Shown piece after piece: positions 44,521-55,601 of a stretch of 64,000 nt of DNA (position 1 is its first letter; each line of letters opens with the position of its first letter). The position numbers were made by a program, and so were the translations under genes. Origin of the DNA: Macrocybe gigantea (Eukaryota; Basidiomycota; Agaricomycetes; Agaricales; Callistosporiaceae); assembly GCA_011319805.1 (NCBI GenBank), contig SJRY01000183.1, positions 62,001-126,000 on the forward strand, given 5' to 3'. The notes below the pieces were generated by a model. It made no database searches and had not been told where the DNA came from. It saw only the letters and a list, made by a program, of their open reading frames with translations.

Positions 44521-44895
44521 ATGACTATGACTAATTTATCTTTTCTTTTTATTTTTATTCCTTTATTAGCTATTATTTTATTAGCTTTAAATGTTTTATT
44601 AGCTCCTCATAGACCTGATGAATCAAAAGTATCAGCTTATGAATGTGGATTTAGTCCTGTGTATGGACAAACAAGATCTACTTTCCAAATTCATTTCTAT
44701 ATTGTGGCTATGTTATTTTTAATTTTTGATCTTGAAATTTTACTTTTATTCCCAATAGCTGTTACTCTTTATCAAGTATCTATTTTTGGATTGTCTATTG
44801 CAATTATATTCTTTATTGTTTTAACTATTGGATTTGTATTAGAAATTGGATCTGGAGCAATAGCTTTAACTAATTTTGAAAAAAACTACACATAA
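44521..44895 (+). CDS. nad3: NADH dehydrogenase subunit 3
   Basis: 124 aa complex I subunit with three membrane helices. The signature loop SAYECGFSPVYGQTRSTFQ (with the conserved Cys) and the helix FLIFDLEILLLFPIA are present. It starts immediately after the nad2 stop, the usual nad2-nad3 pairing of fungal mitochondria, so the two are probably co-transcribed. Confidence 0.97.
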   Translation: MTMTNLSFLFIFIPLLAIILLALNVLLAPHRPDESKVSAYECGFSPVYGQTRSTFQIHFYIVAMLFLIFDLEILLLFPIAVTLYQVSIFGLSIAIIFFIVLTIGFVLEIGSGAIALTNFEKNYT

Positions 44896-45159
44896 TTATT
44901 ATTTATTAATTATTAATTATTAATTATTTAGTGTGTATATTTAATGTGTATATTTTATATAAAATAATATTTATATTCCCCTTTATATTATTTAATTTTT
45001 ATTATTATTTATTATTATTATTATTATTATTACTAGAACTCTGACTATCTCTAGTATATTAATTAATTTTGTAATCCTTTTATATTATTTAATTATAATA
45101 AATTTGACTTAATCATTTATAAGGATTTATATCTTATAATTTAATAAACTTAATCTTTT

Positions 45160-45268
45160 TATTTGTAATTAAATATTTTTAAGTAAATTTATATTTGTAA
45201 TTAAAGTAAATATTTTTAAGTAAATTTATATTTGTAATTAAAGTAAATATTTTTAAGTAAATATTTAT
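45160..45268. repeat. Tandem repeat of ~37 bases in the nad3-nad4L spacer
   Basis: The unit tatttttaagtaaatttata followed by tttgtaattaaagtaaa is repeated about 2.5 times. The rest of the spacer 44,896-45,510 has a tta microsatellite (about 45,000-45,030) and no gene. Confidence 0.8.
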
Positions 45269-45510
45269 AAATTAATAAATAAATAATTATAATTAAATAT
45301 TAATAATTAAATAAATATTTATAATTAAATAAACTAAACAAATAAAAACTAAATAAAACAAATCTAAACAAAAATATAAACTAAACACTAACTAACACAA
45401 ATATCAAATCTCTCACAAAAAATTCAAATACTTTATTCATTATTCAATTAAAACAATTAAATTACTTTGCCTTTATTAAATGTTCTCTAAAGAATAAACA
45501 ACAATAAACT

Positions 45511-45777
45511 ATGAATCTTTCAATAATCTTATTTTTAATAGGAATATTAGGTTTTATTTTAAATAGAAAAAATATTATCCTAATGATCATAGCTATAGAA
45601 ATAATGCTATTAGCTGTTACACTGTTAGTATTGATTAGTTCTTTTAATTTTTATGATAATGCTGGACAAACATTTAGTATATATATAATATCAATAGCAG
45701 GAGCAGAATCAGTAATAGGTTTAAGTATATTAGTTGCCTACTATCGATTAAGAGGAACAATTTCCCTAAGAACATAA
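45511..45777 (+). CDS. nad4L: NADH dehydrogenase subunit 4L
   Basis: 88 aa, three membrane helices. The conserved segment IAIEIMLLAVTLLVLISS (with the membrane Glu) and AGAESVIGLSILVAYYRLRG are present. Its last stop base A is the first base of the nad5 start (taAtg at 45,777), the one-base overlap typical of fungal nad4L-nad5. Confidence 0.97.
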   Translation: MNLSIILFLIGILGFILNRKNIILMIIAIEIMLLAVTLLVLISSFNFYDNAGQTFSIYIISIAGAESVIGLSILVAYYRLRGTISLRT

Positions 45778-47765
45778 TGTATCTATCAATTATTATTTTA
45801 CCTTTATTAGGATCTCTAGTCTCAGGTTTTCTGGGTAGAAAAATAGGTGTAACAGGCTCACATATAATAACATGTAGTAGTCTAATAATATCATCCTTAT
45901 TAATGACAATAGCATTTTTTGAAGTAGGAATGTGTGGTTCTCCTGTCCATATTAATTTAGGTAGTTGGATTGATTCGGAATTAATGACTATATCTTGGGA
46001 ATTTTATTTTGATCAATTAACTGTGAGTTTAGGTTTAGCAGTCTTATATTGTTCCACTTTAATACATATCTATAGTATTGATTATTTATCTTCAGATCCT
46101 CATAATCAAAGATTTTTTTCTTATTTATCCGCTTTCACTGCAGGTATGTTACTATTAATAAGTGGTGGAAATTTATTTATAATGTTTATAGGCTGGGAAG
46201 CAATAGGAGTAGTCTCTTATTTATTAATAAATTATTATTTTACAAGAATTCAAGCTAATAAAGCAGCCATTTTAGCTTTTACAATGAATAGAACAGGAGA
46301 TATGTTAATGAGTATAGGATTTGTTGCTATATTTGCTATTTTTGGTTCTTTAAATTATTCTTCTATTTTTTCATTAGTTCCTTATATGAATGAAACTTCT
46401 ATTTCTATAATTGCTTTCTTATTATTAGGTGGTGCTTTAGCAAAAAGTGCTAATATTCCTTTACATTCTTGGTTACCAGGTAGTATGGAGGCCCCAACAC
46501 CAGTAAGTGCATTATTACATGCTGCCACACTAGTCACAGCAGGAATATATTTATTAATAAGAATTTCTCCAATATTAGAATATAGTCCCACAATTTTATT
46601 ATTAATAACAGTAATAGGTTCTACTACTGCCTTCTTTGCAGCAACTTGTGGATTATTACAAAATGATTTAAAAAGAATAATTGCATTTAGTACCATATCT
46701 CAATTAGGTTATATGATGATGGCTATAGGTCTTAGTCAATATAATGTTGCTTTAATGCATACTGTAAATCATGCTTTCTTTAAAGCATTATTATTCTTAG
46801 GTGCAGGAGCAGTTATTCATTCTTTTGCGGATCAACAAGATGTGAGAAAAATGGGTGGTTTAATTAAATTTTTACCCTTTATATATTCAGTCATGTTAGT
46901 AGGAAGTTTAAGTTTATTAGCTACCCCTTATTTAACTGGTTTCTATAGTAAAGATTTAATTTTAGAATTAGCTTATGGTCACTATAGTTTTAGTGGTATG
47001 TATGCATTTATATTAGGATCTATAACGGCAGGTATAACTGCATTTTATAGTTTTAGATTAATTAGTTTGGTTTTCTTAACAGTTCCTAATGGACAAAAAT
47101 TGGCTTATTTAAATACTCATGAATCTAATAAAGTGGTTATTTTACCTTTATTTATATTAGCTTTATTTAGTATTTTCTTTGGATTTGTATTTTCAGATTT
47201 ATTTGTTGGTATAGGTTCTGATTTCTTTGGAAATTCTTTATTTGTTCACCCTAATAATGTATCTATTATTGAAGCTGAATTTTCTTTAAATCCTTTTATT
47301 AAATTATTACCTGCTTTATTAAGTTTTATTGGATCTATCTCAGCTATTTTATTATATCATATTACACCTGAATTTATTATAAATTTAACTAATCTAAGTC
47401 TAGGAAGAACTCTTTATAGTTTCTTAAATGGCAAATATTACTTTGATGTCATTTATAATCATTATATAATTTCAGCTGGTTTACAACTAGGTTATGTAAT
47501 TTCTAAACAAATAGATAGAGGAGCTATAGAATTATTAGGACCTTATGGATTAGCTAATAGTTTAACTAATACAGGTCTAAATATTGCTAAATTAGATACT
47601 GGTATTATTACTACTTATTCTCTTTATATTACTATAGGCTTATTATCTTTATTATTTTTAATATTTGCTCCTGTTTTAATTGACACTTCTATGTTCTCTG
47701 AAATTAGATTAATTATTATATATTTTGCTTCTTTATTATTAGTTTTTAAACCCTCTAAATTTTAA
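45777..47765 (+). CDS. nad5: NADH dehydrogenase subunit 5
   Basis: 662 aa, normal length, a proton-pumping antiporter-like subunit of complex I. Signatures are GWEAIGVVSYLLINYYFTR, MNRTGDMLMSIGF, HSWLPGSMEAPTPVSALLH, LQNDLKRIIAFSTISQLGY, NHAFFKALLFLGAGAVIHS. The C-terminal lateral helix region is present. No intron and no internal TGA. It overlaps nad4L by one base. Confidence 0.98.
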   Translation: MYLSIIILPLLGSLVSGFLGRKIGVTGSHIITCSSLIISSLLMTIAFFEVGMCGSPVHINLGSWIDSELMTISWEFYFDQLTVSLGLAVLYCSTLIHIYSIDYLSSDPHNQRFFSYLSAFTAGMLLLISGGNLFIMFIGWEAIGVVSYLLINYYFTRIQANKAAILAFTMNRTGDMLMSIGFVAIFAIFGSLNYSSIFSLVPYMNETSISIIAFLLLGGALAKSANIPLHSWLPGSMEAPTPVSALLHAATLVTAGIYLLIRISPILEYSPTILLLITVIGSTTAFFAATCGLLQNDLKRIIAFSTISQLGYMMMAIGLSQYNVALMHTVNHAFFKALLFLGAGAVIHSFADQQDVRKMGGLIKFLPFIYSVMLVGSLSLLATPYLTGFYSKDLILELAYGHYSFSGMYAFILGSITAGITAFYSFRLISLVFLTVPNGQKLAYLNTHESNKVVILPLFILALFSIFFGFVFSDLFVGIGSDFFGNSLFVHPNNVSIIEAEFSLNPFIKLLPALLSFIGSISAILLYHITPEFIINLTNLSLGRTLYSFLNGKYYFDVIYNHYIISAGLQLGYVISKQIDRGAIELLGPYGLANSLTNTGLNIAKLDTGIITTYSLYITIGLLSLLFLIFAPVLIDTSMFSEIRLIIIYFASLLLVFKPSKF

Positions 47766-48276
47766 ACTTTAATTTTTTTTAAGTTTAATTTGTGAAAAAT
47801 TTTTTTATTTTTTATACCCCTATAATAATATTAATATTTTTATTTAAATATTTATAGGAATATATATATTTATACATTTTAAGTCTACTAACTTAAATTA
47901 TTGTCATAAATTTATATAATTAAAATTAGTGTCATAAATTTATATAATTGTTATTAAGTGTTTATTTGTTTTAATTATTTTTTTTATTTATATTGAATAT
48001 TATTCTGTGAATAAGTAGTTTGTAATTTGTGTAATATTTATAATTATTATTATATATTATAGTGTAATTATAGGCTGTTTATATTTGTAATAAAATAATA
48101 AATATTAATTTTTTATATTAATCAATATATTTTTTATATTAATAATAGACTTTAATTTAAATTAAAATTAAATAAATAAATATTTCTCAACTAATATATA
48201 AAAGAAATATAAAAATAAAACTTTCTTTCTCTAACTAAATATTAATTAATATAATATTTAAAAAAATAATAATAAC
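47766..48276. other. nad5-trnA spacer
   Basis: No gene. A 20-base phrase (gtcataaatttatataatt) is duplicated near 47,903 and 47,931. Confidence 0.4.
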
Positions 48277-48405
48277 ATCTAATATCTAATATCTAATATC
48301 TAATATATACTTTCTAATATCTAATATCTAATATCTAATATCTAATATATACTTTCTAATATCTAATATCTAATATCTAATATATACTTTCTAATATCTA
48401 ATATA
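48277..48405. repeat. Microsatellite-like array (atctaat)n with spacer units
   Basis: The 7-base unit atctaat is repeated in blocks of three to five. The blocks are separated by atatactttcta, and the whole higher-order unit is repeated three times. It abuts trnA. Confidence 0.85.
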
Positions 48406-48476
48406 GGGGGAATCTGATAATGGTAATCAGTTGTATTTGCATTACAAATATGATAGTTCGAATCTATCTTTCTCCA
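48406..48476 (+). tRNA. trnA(ugc): tRNA-Ala(UGC)
   Basis: Acceptor GGGGGAA/TTTCTCC, anticodon stem TTGTA/TACAA, loop TTTGCAT (UGC), T-arm GATAG-TTCGAAT-CTATC, discriminator A. Confidence 0.93.
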
Positions 48477-48598
48477 AATAATTAAAATTTAAAACTAAAA
48501 TTTATAAATAAAATAAAATAAAATAAATAAATTTTTAAATCTCAGTTTAATTAATATAAAAATAAACTACAAAATTTATTAAACTTAAAAAATTAATA

Positions 48599-48670
48599 GC
48601 CTCGGTTGCTTAGTGGTCAAAGCGTAATTCTGAAGAAGTTAAGATGGGAGTTCAATTCTCTCCCGAGGCA
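48599..48670 (+). tRNA. trnF(gaa): tRNA-Phe(GAA)
   Basis: Acceptor GCCTCGG/CCGAGGC, anticodon stem TAATT/AGTTA, loop CTGAAGA (GAA), T-loop TTCAATT, discriminator A. Confidence 0.93.
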
Positions 48671-48771
48671 TAAACAATTAAGATTATTAATACTGTAAAA
48701 CCAGTATATTAAAATAAAAAATAAAAAAATATTGATAAATTTTATTTACTATCTAAAATAATAATATCTTA

Positions 48772-48844
48772 GCCGATATAGTTTAATTGGTTAAAACGAA
48801 TTCCTTGTAAGATTTAAATATTGGTTCGATTCCAGTTTTCGGCA
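48772..48844 (+). tRNA. trnT(ugu): tRNA-Thr(UGU)
   Basis: Acceptor GCCGATA/TTTCGGC (one mismatch), anticodon loop CTTGTAA (UGU) on stem AATTC/GATTT with one mismatch, T-arm TTGG-TTCGATT-CCAG, discriminator A. Confidence 0.88.
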
Positions 48845-48953
48845 AATAAATAATGAAGTTAAATATTATAATTATATAATATATAATTAATACTATTATT
48901 ACCCATTTTGTAGTTTTGATTTTTTTCTTTAATTCACCCTCCTAAATAGTAAT

Positions 48954-49024
48954 GAGTTGTAGTTTAATTGGGAAAACACCATTTTTTGGTAATGGATTAT
49001 ATCAGTTCAAATCTGGTCAACTCA
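48954..49024 (+). tRNA. trnP(ugg): tRNA-Pro(UGG), AT-rich copy
   Basis: Acceptor GAGTTGT/TCAACTC, anticodon stem CCATT/AATGG, loop TTTTGGT (UGG), T-loop TTCAAAT, discriminator A. A second, very different tRNA with the same anticodon is at 57,501. Confidence 0.92.
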
Positions 49025-49113
49025 GTAGTCTCTGAAAATAGTACATTAAATAAATTAAAATTAAAAATAAAAAATAAATTAAATAATATAATAAATAATA
49101 TTTATATATAATG

Positions 49114-49149
<36 letters not shown>

Positions 49150-49207
49150 TAAATAAATAAAATTCTAATTTTCAGTCTTATAAACCGTCAAATAAATTTT
49201 TCAATAA

Positions 49208-49975
49208 ATGTTTGAATTTTTTATAAACTCACCTTTAGCACAATTTGAAGTAACAAAATTATTTGGAATAAGTGCTCCTGTATTAGGTAATTTAAATATA
49301 GTTATAACTAATTTAGGATTATATAGTATTTTTATTTTATTAGTAGTTATAGGAATTCATTATTATGGTAATAATGATTATAATTTAATACCAAGTAAAT
49401 GGTCAATCTCATTAGAATCCTTTTTTGCTAGTTTAATCTCAATGGTTAGAGAACAAATAGGATCTCATAATGAAATATATTTCCCATTTATTTATTCTTT
49501 ATTCTTTTTCATTTTATTTGGTAATTTAATTTCTAATATTCCTTATTCATTTGCAGTGACTGCTAGTGGAGTAGTTACTTTAGGTTTAAGTTTTACTATC
49601 TTTATTGGAGTAACTATTTTATCCTTATCAATTCATAAAATAAAATTTTTCTCATTTTTTATCCCAAATGGAACTCCTTTAGCATTAGTACCTTTATTAG
49701 TGTTAATTGAATTAATATCATATTTAGCGAGATCTGTCTCTTTAGGAGTACGATTATTTGCTAATATAGTGGCAGGTCATACATTACTTAAAATTTTATC
49801 AACATACTTATATGATTTATTTTCAGGAACTTTAGTGATTGCTATAATAACTTTAATTCCTTTCTCTATATTCTTAGCTTTAATTGGTTTAGAACTTGCT
49901 GTTTCTTTAATACAAGCTTTTGTATTTACATTATTAGTATGTTCTTATTTAAAAGATGCTATTGAATTACATTAA
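49208..49975 (+). CDS. atp6: ATP synthase subunit 6 (a subunit)
   Basis: 255 aa, hydrophobic, about six membrane helices. It forms the proton half-channels of F0. The essential Arg lies in YLARSVSLGVRLFANIVAG (about residues 176-195). Further conserved parts are GHTLLKIL, the C-terminal LELAVSLIQAFVFTLLVC, and the N-terminal SPLAQFEV near the usual processing site. No intron. Confidence 0.97.
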   Translation: MFEFFINSPLAQFEVTKLFGISAPVLGNLNIVITNLGLYSIFILLVVIGIHYYGNNDYNLIPSKWSISLESFFASLISMVREQIGSHNEIYFPFIYSLFFFILFGNLISNIPYSFAVTASGVVTLGLSFTIFIGVTILSLSIHKIKFFSFFIPNGTPLALVPLLVLIELISYLARSVSLGVRLFANIVAGHTLLKILSTYLYDLFSGTLVIAIITLIPFSIFLALIGLELAVSLIQAFVFTLLVCSYLKDAIELH

Positions 49976-50056
49976 TTAGATATTATAAATATAAGAAATA
50001 ATATTATTATTTGTTAATCTAATTTATATTTTTATTTTTATTAATATATAAATTAA

Positions 50057-50087
<31 letters not shown>

Positions 50088-50536
50088 ATATAATTAATAC
50101 CTCCACTGAATTATATAAAATTAAATTAACTAAACTCACCTCACATCACCTAAACTAAACTAAACTAAACTAAACTAAACTAAACTAAACTAAAATAAAT
50201 TAAATTTAATATAAAAAATTAAAAATTAAATATTAAAAATTAATCCTAAAAAACTGAAATGTACACTTGTACTTTCACTTAAATTTAGACTTGAACTGAA
50301 GTATATCTATATATAATTAAAGAAATAAAAGTAAAAAGTAAATACATAAATTTTACTTATATAAAATAATCTCTTTAATGAATTATAAATTAATTGAATA
50401 ATTAATAATTTAATAAGTTATCTATAAAATTAAGTTTATTTAATAACAAATTAGTCACTACTGAAATATCACTCTTAACTACAAATTATTACTTACAAAT
50501 TAAACTTTATAAAAATAAAGATAAAAATCCACCTAA
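49976..50536. repeat. atp6-rps3 spacer with taaac repeats
   Basis: No gene. It contains an (aaat)n run at about 50,055-50,090 and a pentanucleotide array (taaac)n at about 50,150-50,195. Confidence 0.7.
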
Positions 50537-52317
50537 ATGAACAAAATCAAACTACCTTTAAATATAGACTCAAACAAACAAACCAAAATAACTAACAAAA
50601 TAATTCCTTTATTTGGACTTCCTTTAACACATAAAGAATTAATAGATAAAAAATATAATTTCAATCTACAAAATTCTAATTTAAAAAATAAATTAATACA
50701 ACAAAATTTCACCTTACAACAAATATTAAGTCTCTTTACAAAAGGAGTACAAATGTATAATAATAATATAAATAAAATTTTATTACATAAAAATAAATTA
50801 GATTTAATCTTATTAATAAAAAAAGGCAATTATAACATAGAAAATCAAATATCTAAATTAAATTATATGATAAACAGATTAATCTCAATTGTAAAATTTA
50901 ATTCTTTAACTAATTTTGAAAAAACTAATCTTTTCTTAAATAAATATTCTTATAAAATAAATTCAAATTTAACATATCATTATAATTTAATAAATATAAT
51001 AAATTCAAAAATTAATTCTTCTCTTACAATTCCAAATAAACACAGAAAATTAAAAATAGAAAAAATACAACTAATAGAATTATTCACTTTAGGTAAAGAA
51101 ATTAAAACTGAATTAGACTATAGAATAACTCAAAATAAAAATTTAATAAATAATATTAAAATGAATAAATTTTTAAATAGTTCAATTCCTTTATTTGTTC
51201 ACTCTCATTCAAAAAATTTAATATCTAAAGATAGAATAGAAAATATTCAAAATAATAGTTTTGATTTATTATTATATTTAAATAGAAGTAAATTATTAAT
51301 AACTAAAATTTTTAATAACTTCTCCTTAACAAAAACAAATGAACTAAAAATAATACAAACAATAAATTCAATCTTAAAAAATAAAGAATTTGATTATAAA
51401 ACTGATTCTTTCTCAATTGATTCTAATCCTATTCCTTTATTATATTATAATAATATAAATAATAAAATATCAACTAAACCTCTTATAAATCAATATTTAA
51501 AATCAATGAGTCTATATAATATGAAAAAAAAGGAATATTAATTTATTATTCTAATATGATTAGTTTTAATTTTAATAAGAATAGAAATAAATTAATTAAA
51601 AATATTTATAATTTATTAGTTGGTTCATTTAAAACTATGTATTGTTTAATTAGTAAACCTGTTTTTGTTATTACCCCTGATAAAATTATTATTCAATTCT
51701 TTTATTATTTAATTTTACCTAACTTTTTACACAAAAAATATAAACATAGTTTCAATTCTCCCCTTAATAGAAGAAAATTTAAAAAAATTAAAAATTTACG
51801 ACAGAGACAATTTTTAGAATTTAAAAAAATTAAACTTAAATCAAGAATTAAATTTATTAAATTAGCTAATAAATCTTTAATTAATATTTTTCCTGTTAAA
51901 TTTGAAAAATTATGTGAAATTTTAAGTCATTTATTTAAAAAACCTGTAGAATTAGATTTAATTAGATTACATTATCCTTATAATGATAGCAATATTTTAG
52001 TTCAATTATTAGCTATTTTGATTAATAAAATTAAATTAAGAATTATTATTAGAAAATTATTTAATAAAGCAATTATTAAAAATAAATTTTTTATTAATAA
52101 ACTTAATATTATTCCTGCATTCTTATCTGGTATTTCTATTAAAGTGGCAGGTAGATTATTAACACATAAAGTAGTCCCTAGAAAAACAGTAAAAATAACA
52201 CGAAGAGGTTCTTCAGCCAGAGGTAAAATTAATTTTTTAGATGTAGCAAGATTTACTAATAAAAATAAAAGAGGTGCATTTACTATTACAGTCACTGCGG
52301 GTCAAAATTTTGTTTAA
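50537..52317 (+). CDS. rps3: Ribosomal protein S3, apparently split by a frame break at A8
   Basis: The second open part (51556-52317) holds recognisable fungal mitochondrial Rps3: ISKPVFVITPDKIIIQFFY, then GISIKVAGRLLTHKVVPRK and the C-terminal GQNFV. The first open part (50537-51541, Asn/Lys-rich) is collinear and ends only 14 bases earlier. At about 51,526-51,533 a run of eight A (ATGAAAAAAAAGG) separates the frames. One more A would make a single 593 aa protein through GILIYYSNMISF. Fungal Rps3 is often enlarged and Asn/Lys-rich at the N-terminus, so one gene is more likely than two. It would be a component of the small mitoribosomal subunit. The N-terminal assignment rests on context. 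Confidence 0.8.
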
Positions 52318-52746
52318 ATGTTTAACATTGAGAGATTTTTTTTAGGGGTTTACCCCTTTATTTGTAATAGTTGTTGCATTTTTTTAAGAGATGATTTTAT
52401 TTATATTTGATTTTTTTCATCTTTATTTTGTTTATTTTTTTGTTTTTATTTTGTTACTTAAAAGAGATGAAATATTTAATTCTTTTTTATAAATTTATAT
52501 AATTTATTATTTCTTTTTTAAATTAATTTTAAAATTAATAGAAGAGTTAATCAGTTTTATTTTTATAAACTAACAAATTATTAATATACACCCCACTAAA
52601 ATAATAAATAAAATTATAACTCTCAACTCTACTAAAATAATAAATAAACTAAAATTAATTGATTGTTTATATTTATTATAATTTAAAAAAATGAATTCAT
52701 TTATAAAAATATAAATATCTTAATATAATTAAATTCTAAAAATATA
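52318..52746. other. rps3-trnD spacer
   Basis: No gene. T-rich tracts (52,330-52,450) follow the rps3 stop. The duplicated phrase ctactaaaataataaataaa occurs near 52,592 and 52,627. Confidence 0.4.
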
Positions 52747-52820
52747 GGGCTCTTAGCTTAATTAGGTAAAGTGCCTAGTTGTCGATTAGGAAGATTCCAG
52801 TTCGAATCTGGAAGAGCTCG
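52747..52820 (+). tRNA. trnD(guc): tRNA-Asp(GUC)
   Basis: Acceptor GGGCTCT/AGAGCTC, anticodon stem CCTAG/TTAGG, loop TTGTCGA (GUC), T-loop TTCGAAT, discriminator G. Confidence 0.93.
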
Positions 52821-52959
52821 TATACAATTAAAAAAATAAATTTCTATAATAAATAAATAAATAAATTAATTCTAATAAATAATTAATAATATATATTATT
52901 ATTTCTCATAATTATTAATTTATAAATAATTTGTAAATATTATAGTTAATATATTTCAA

Positions 52960-53030
52960 ACGAGTATAGTTAAAAGGTATAACATCTACCTTCCAAGTAG
53001 AGATTATCAGTTCAATTCTGATTACTCGTA
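52960..53030 (+). tRNA. trnG(ucc): tRNA-Gly(UCC)
   Basis: Acceptor ACGAGTA/TACTCGT, anticodon stem TCTAC/GTAGA, loop CTTCCAA (UCC), T-loop TTCAATT, discriminator A. Confidence 0.93.
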
Positions 53031-53217
53031 CATAAATTTAAATATTTTATTAATTATTTATATTAATTTATATAATTTTTTAATAACTAATATTTTATTT
53101 AAATTTATATTTTATAATTTTATTTTTAATAATAAATATTTTATAATTAATAATTTTTTTTAATAAATAAATAAATAATATAAAAATAAATAATTTTATA
53201 AATAATTATAAAGATTT

Positions 53218-53291
53218 ACATCTTTAGTTTAATTGGGTAAAACCTTTGCCTTCGAAGCAATTGATTATTGGTTCAAGTCCAATAAGATGTT
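53218..53291 (+). tRNA. trnR(ucg): tRNA-Arg(UCG)
   Basis: Acceptor ACATCTT/AAGATGT, anticodon loop CTTCGAA (UCG) on stem TTTGC/GCAAT, T-arm ATTGG-TTCAAGT-CCAAT, discriminator T. Confidence 0.92.
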
Positions 53292-53438
53292 TTACATTGA
53301 TGTAATTATTTAAGTGAATTATTAACTAATTATTTTATTTTAATTTACTTTAATTTCAACCAGTCAGGACACTAACCCTTACAAATAAAAACTATTTCCT
53401 ACAAATAACTAATTTCTAGTTAAAAAGAAAAATAAATT

Positions 53439-53512
53439 GGTAAAATTAGTTTAATTGGTAAAATGACGTTTTGTGGCGACGATGTTCAGAGTTCAAGTCT
53501 CTGATTTTACCC
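53439..53512 (+). tRNA. trnH(gug): tRNA-His(GUG)
   Basis: Acceptor GGTAAAA/TTTTACC, anticodon loop TTGTGGC (GUG), T-arm CAGAG-TTCAAGT-CTCTG, discriminator C as expected for His. Confidence 0.92.
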
Positions 53513-54398
53513 CTTTTTATTATATTTAAAAACTCTTTTTAAAATTATTAACTGATATTAAATATAAACAAACTAAACTACAAATAACTAAACTAAATAA
53601 AAAATTTAACTTTAAAAGAGGATTATTCTAAAATAATATTTAAATATATTTCTTTATTAAAAAAAATTTAAATTTTTTTAAACCAAATAATCAAATAAAA
53701 TAATTAATGATTTCTAGAACTGTGGTTTATTCTTATAATTTCTATACTTCACTTAAAATTATAATAACCAAGGAAGGTTCAAGGTTAATTATAGGATATA
53801 TCTATTTAGATCAAATATAAATTTGAGGGAAAATTTAATAGTAAAATTTATTTAAACATTTCATTTCTTTAATAATAAAAATATCTAACACTTAAGTATG
53901 TTTAATTTTTATTAAATAGTGAAATTAATGAAATTCTCTCCCTATATTCCTAACCTATTAATTTTTATACCAGTATATTAAATATATATTTCACTTAAAT
54001 TTTTTTATAAACTAAACTAAACTAAAATCAAAATAAAAATTTAATATAGATATAAATCAGAATTAATTTAAAATTTATTAGTAATATATATAATTATATT
54101 ATATAATATGAACATATCTTTTAATAATGACTTAACTTGTCTTATAGAAATCTTAATATAAATAAATTTAACTAATTTTAAAATCTAATATAATATAATA
54201 TAATAAATAAAATTATAACTCTCAACTAAATATAACTAACTAAAGTCACCTCACCTAAACTAACTCCCCTCACCTAAACTAACTTAAAAAAAAATATAAA
54301 ATAAATAAAAAATTTATAATAAAAAAATAAAATTTAAATAATAATATAAAAATTAAATTTTAATCTAATTAATTATAACAAATTATATATTTTATATT
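53513..54398. other. trnH-trnM spacer
   Basis: No ORF. 53,700-53,990 is somewhat more complex than average A/T spacer (ccaaggaaggttcaaggtt, aatttgagggaaaatttaat). It could hold a structured RNA such as a mitochondrial RNase P RNA, but I could not match its conserved boxes. Confidence 0.3.
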
Positions 54399-54471
54399 GC
54401 TGAAATAGTTTAAATGGTCAAAACATATCCTTCATGATGATATAATAAAGGTTCAATTCCTTTTTTCGGCT
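54399..54471 (+). tRNA. trnM(cau): tRNA-Met(CAU), copy 1
   Basis: Acceptor GCTGAAA/TTTCGGC, anticodon loop TTCATGA (CAU), T-arm AAAGG-TTCAATT-CCTTT. It is one of three CAU tRNAs in the window. One of them may read AUA as Ile after modification of the wobble C. Confidence 0.9.
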
Positions 54472-54625
54472 AAATTAATTAAATAAAAAAATTATTATTA
54501 AATTTTTTTCATAAATAAAATAATTAAATTTTAATAAATAAATATTAACAACTAATATATATTATTATTAAATTTAAATTTAAATTAAATTAAAAATATA
54601 AACTATTAAATTAATAATTATTAAA

Positions 54626-54698
54626 AAGAAGTTGGCTGAGTGGTTAAAGCGATAAATTTACACTTTATTTATCAGAGGTTCGATTCCTCTACTTCTTA
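54626..54698 (+). tRNA. trnV(uac): tRNA-Val(UAC)
   Basis: Acceptor AAGAAGT/ACTTCTT, D-arm GCTGAGTGGTTAAAGC, anticodon stem ATAAA/TTTAT, loop TTTACAC (UAC), T-arm AGAGG-TTCGATT-CCTCT, discriminator A. Confidence 0.92.
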
Positions 54699-55370
54699 TA
54701 CTTTATTCTAACTTATTTAATTTTTTAGTTTTAAACAAAATTATTATTTTTGTGGAATAAAGGAATTTAATAATTTTTATATATATTTTGTTTCGATGTT
54801 TATTTCTTCATAAATTAAAATATAATTAAGAAAATAAATAAAAATTTCAAAATATAGTTTTATTAATTCCTAACAAAATAAAATAGAATTTTAATCTAAT
54901 CTGAATACTAAAAATCATTTATTATTATTATTATTATTATTGATATTAAGATTATTTCTTATTTTATTTAATTTTTGTTAGTTAAATTACATTAATATTT
55001 ATAATTATTAATTAATTATAATTATTGACAAAGATTGTAATTTATTCTTTATATTTAATAAATTAACTTTAAATTAGAGAATATAATTATATATATGTAT
55101 ATTATTTATATATTTTTATATAATATTAATTATTTTTATTCTTTTTATTTATATTAAGTTTAATAAATATTTACTTATTTCTATAAAGTTTAATAAATAT
55201 TTACTTATTTCTAATAAGTTATTTATATTAATTTCTATAATATAATTTAATATAATAAATAAAATTATATTTTTCAATTGATTATTAAAATTTATAACTT
55301 CAGTCAATTTACAATAATTAATATATTAAAATATAAATTCTAAAATAATGAGTTATATAATCTTATTTTA
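54699..55370. other. trnV-atp8 leader spacer
   Basis: No gene. It contains a duplicated phrase (aagtttaataaatatttact) near 55,157 and 55,184 and A/T-rich filler. Confidence 0.4.
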
Positions 55371-55601
55371 GATACCCGAACATCTCATTAATTTATAATA
55401 TAATAAATATTATAAAATGCTTTATTTATATTAATAATTAATAATTAATATTATATAATTGAAGCAGAGATAGCTCTTTAATTAAATAAATACACACAAA
55501 ATATAAATATTAATAAATATTTTTATTATTAAATATAATAATTTTTATTTTGTTTAATAAATTAAATTTAGAGCAAATTATAATTAAAATATTATTATTC
55601 T
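55371..55601 (+). promoter_or_regulatory. atp8 5' leader with conserved boxes
   Basis: Three blocks recur before the ORF at 62,888: gatacccgaacatctcatta (55,371 and 62,734), gcagagatagctctttaatt (about 55,464; acagagatagctctttaatt at about 62,824), and attagagcaaa/tttagagcaaa just before the start. The middle box can form a small hairpin (AGAG-ATAG-CTCT). A promoter or RNA-binding-protein target is plausible. The role is inferred from conservation only. Confidence 0.5.

Noticed and set aside
46382..46696. Reverse 104-codon frame inside nad5
   Set aside because: It is a shadow of the well-identified nad5 coding strand.
48277..48405. CRISPR-like regular repeats
   Set aside because: The units are 7-base microsatellites with no unique spacers. 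It is a simple tandem array.
53690..54000. Possible RNase P RNA (rnpB)
   Set aside because: The segment is more complex than typical spacer, but I could not find the conserved P4 strand pair. Not called.
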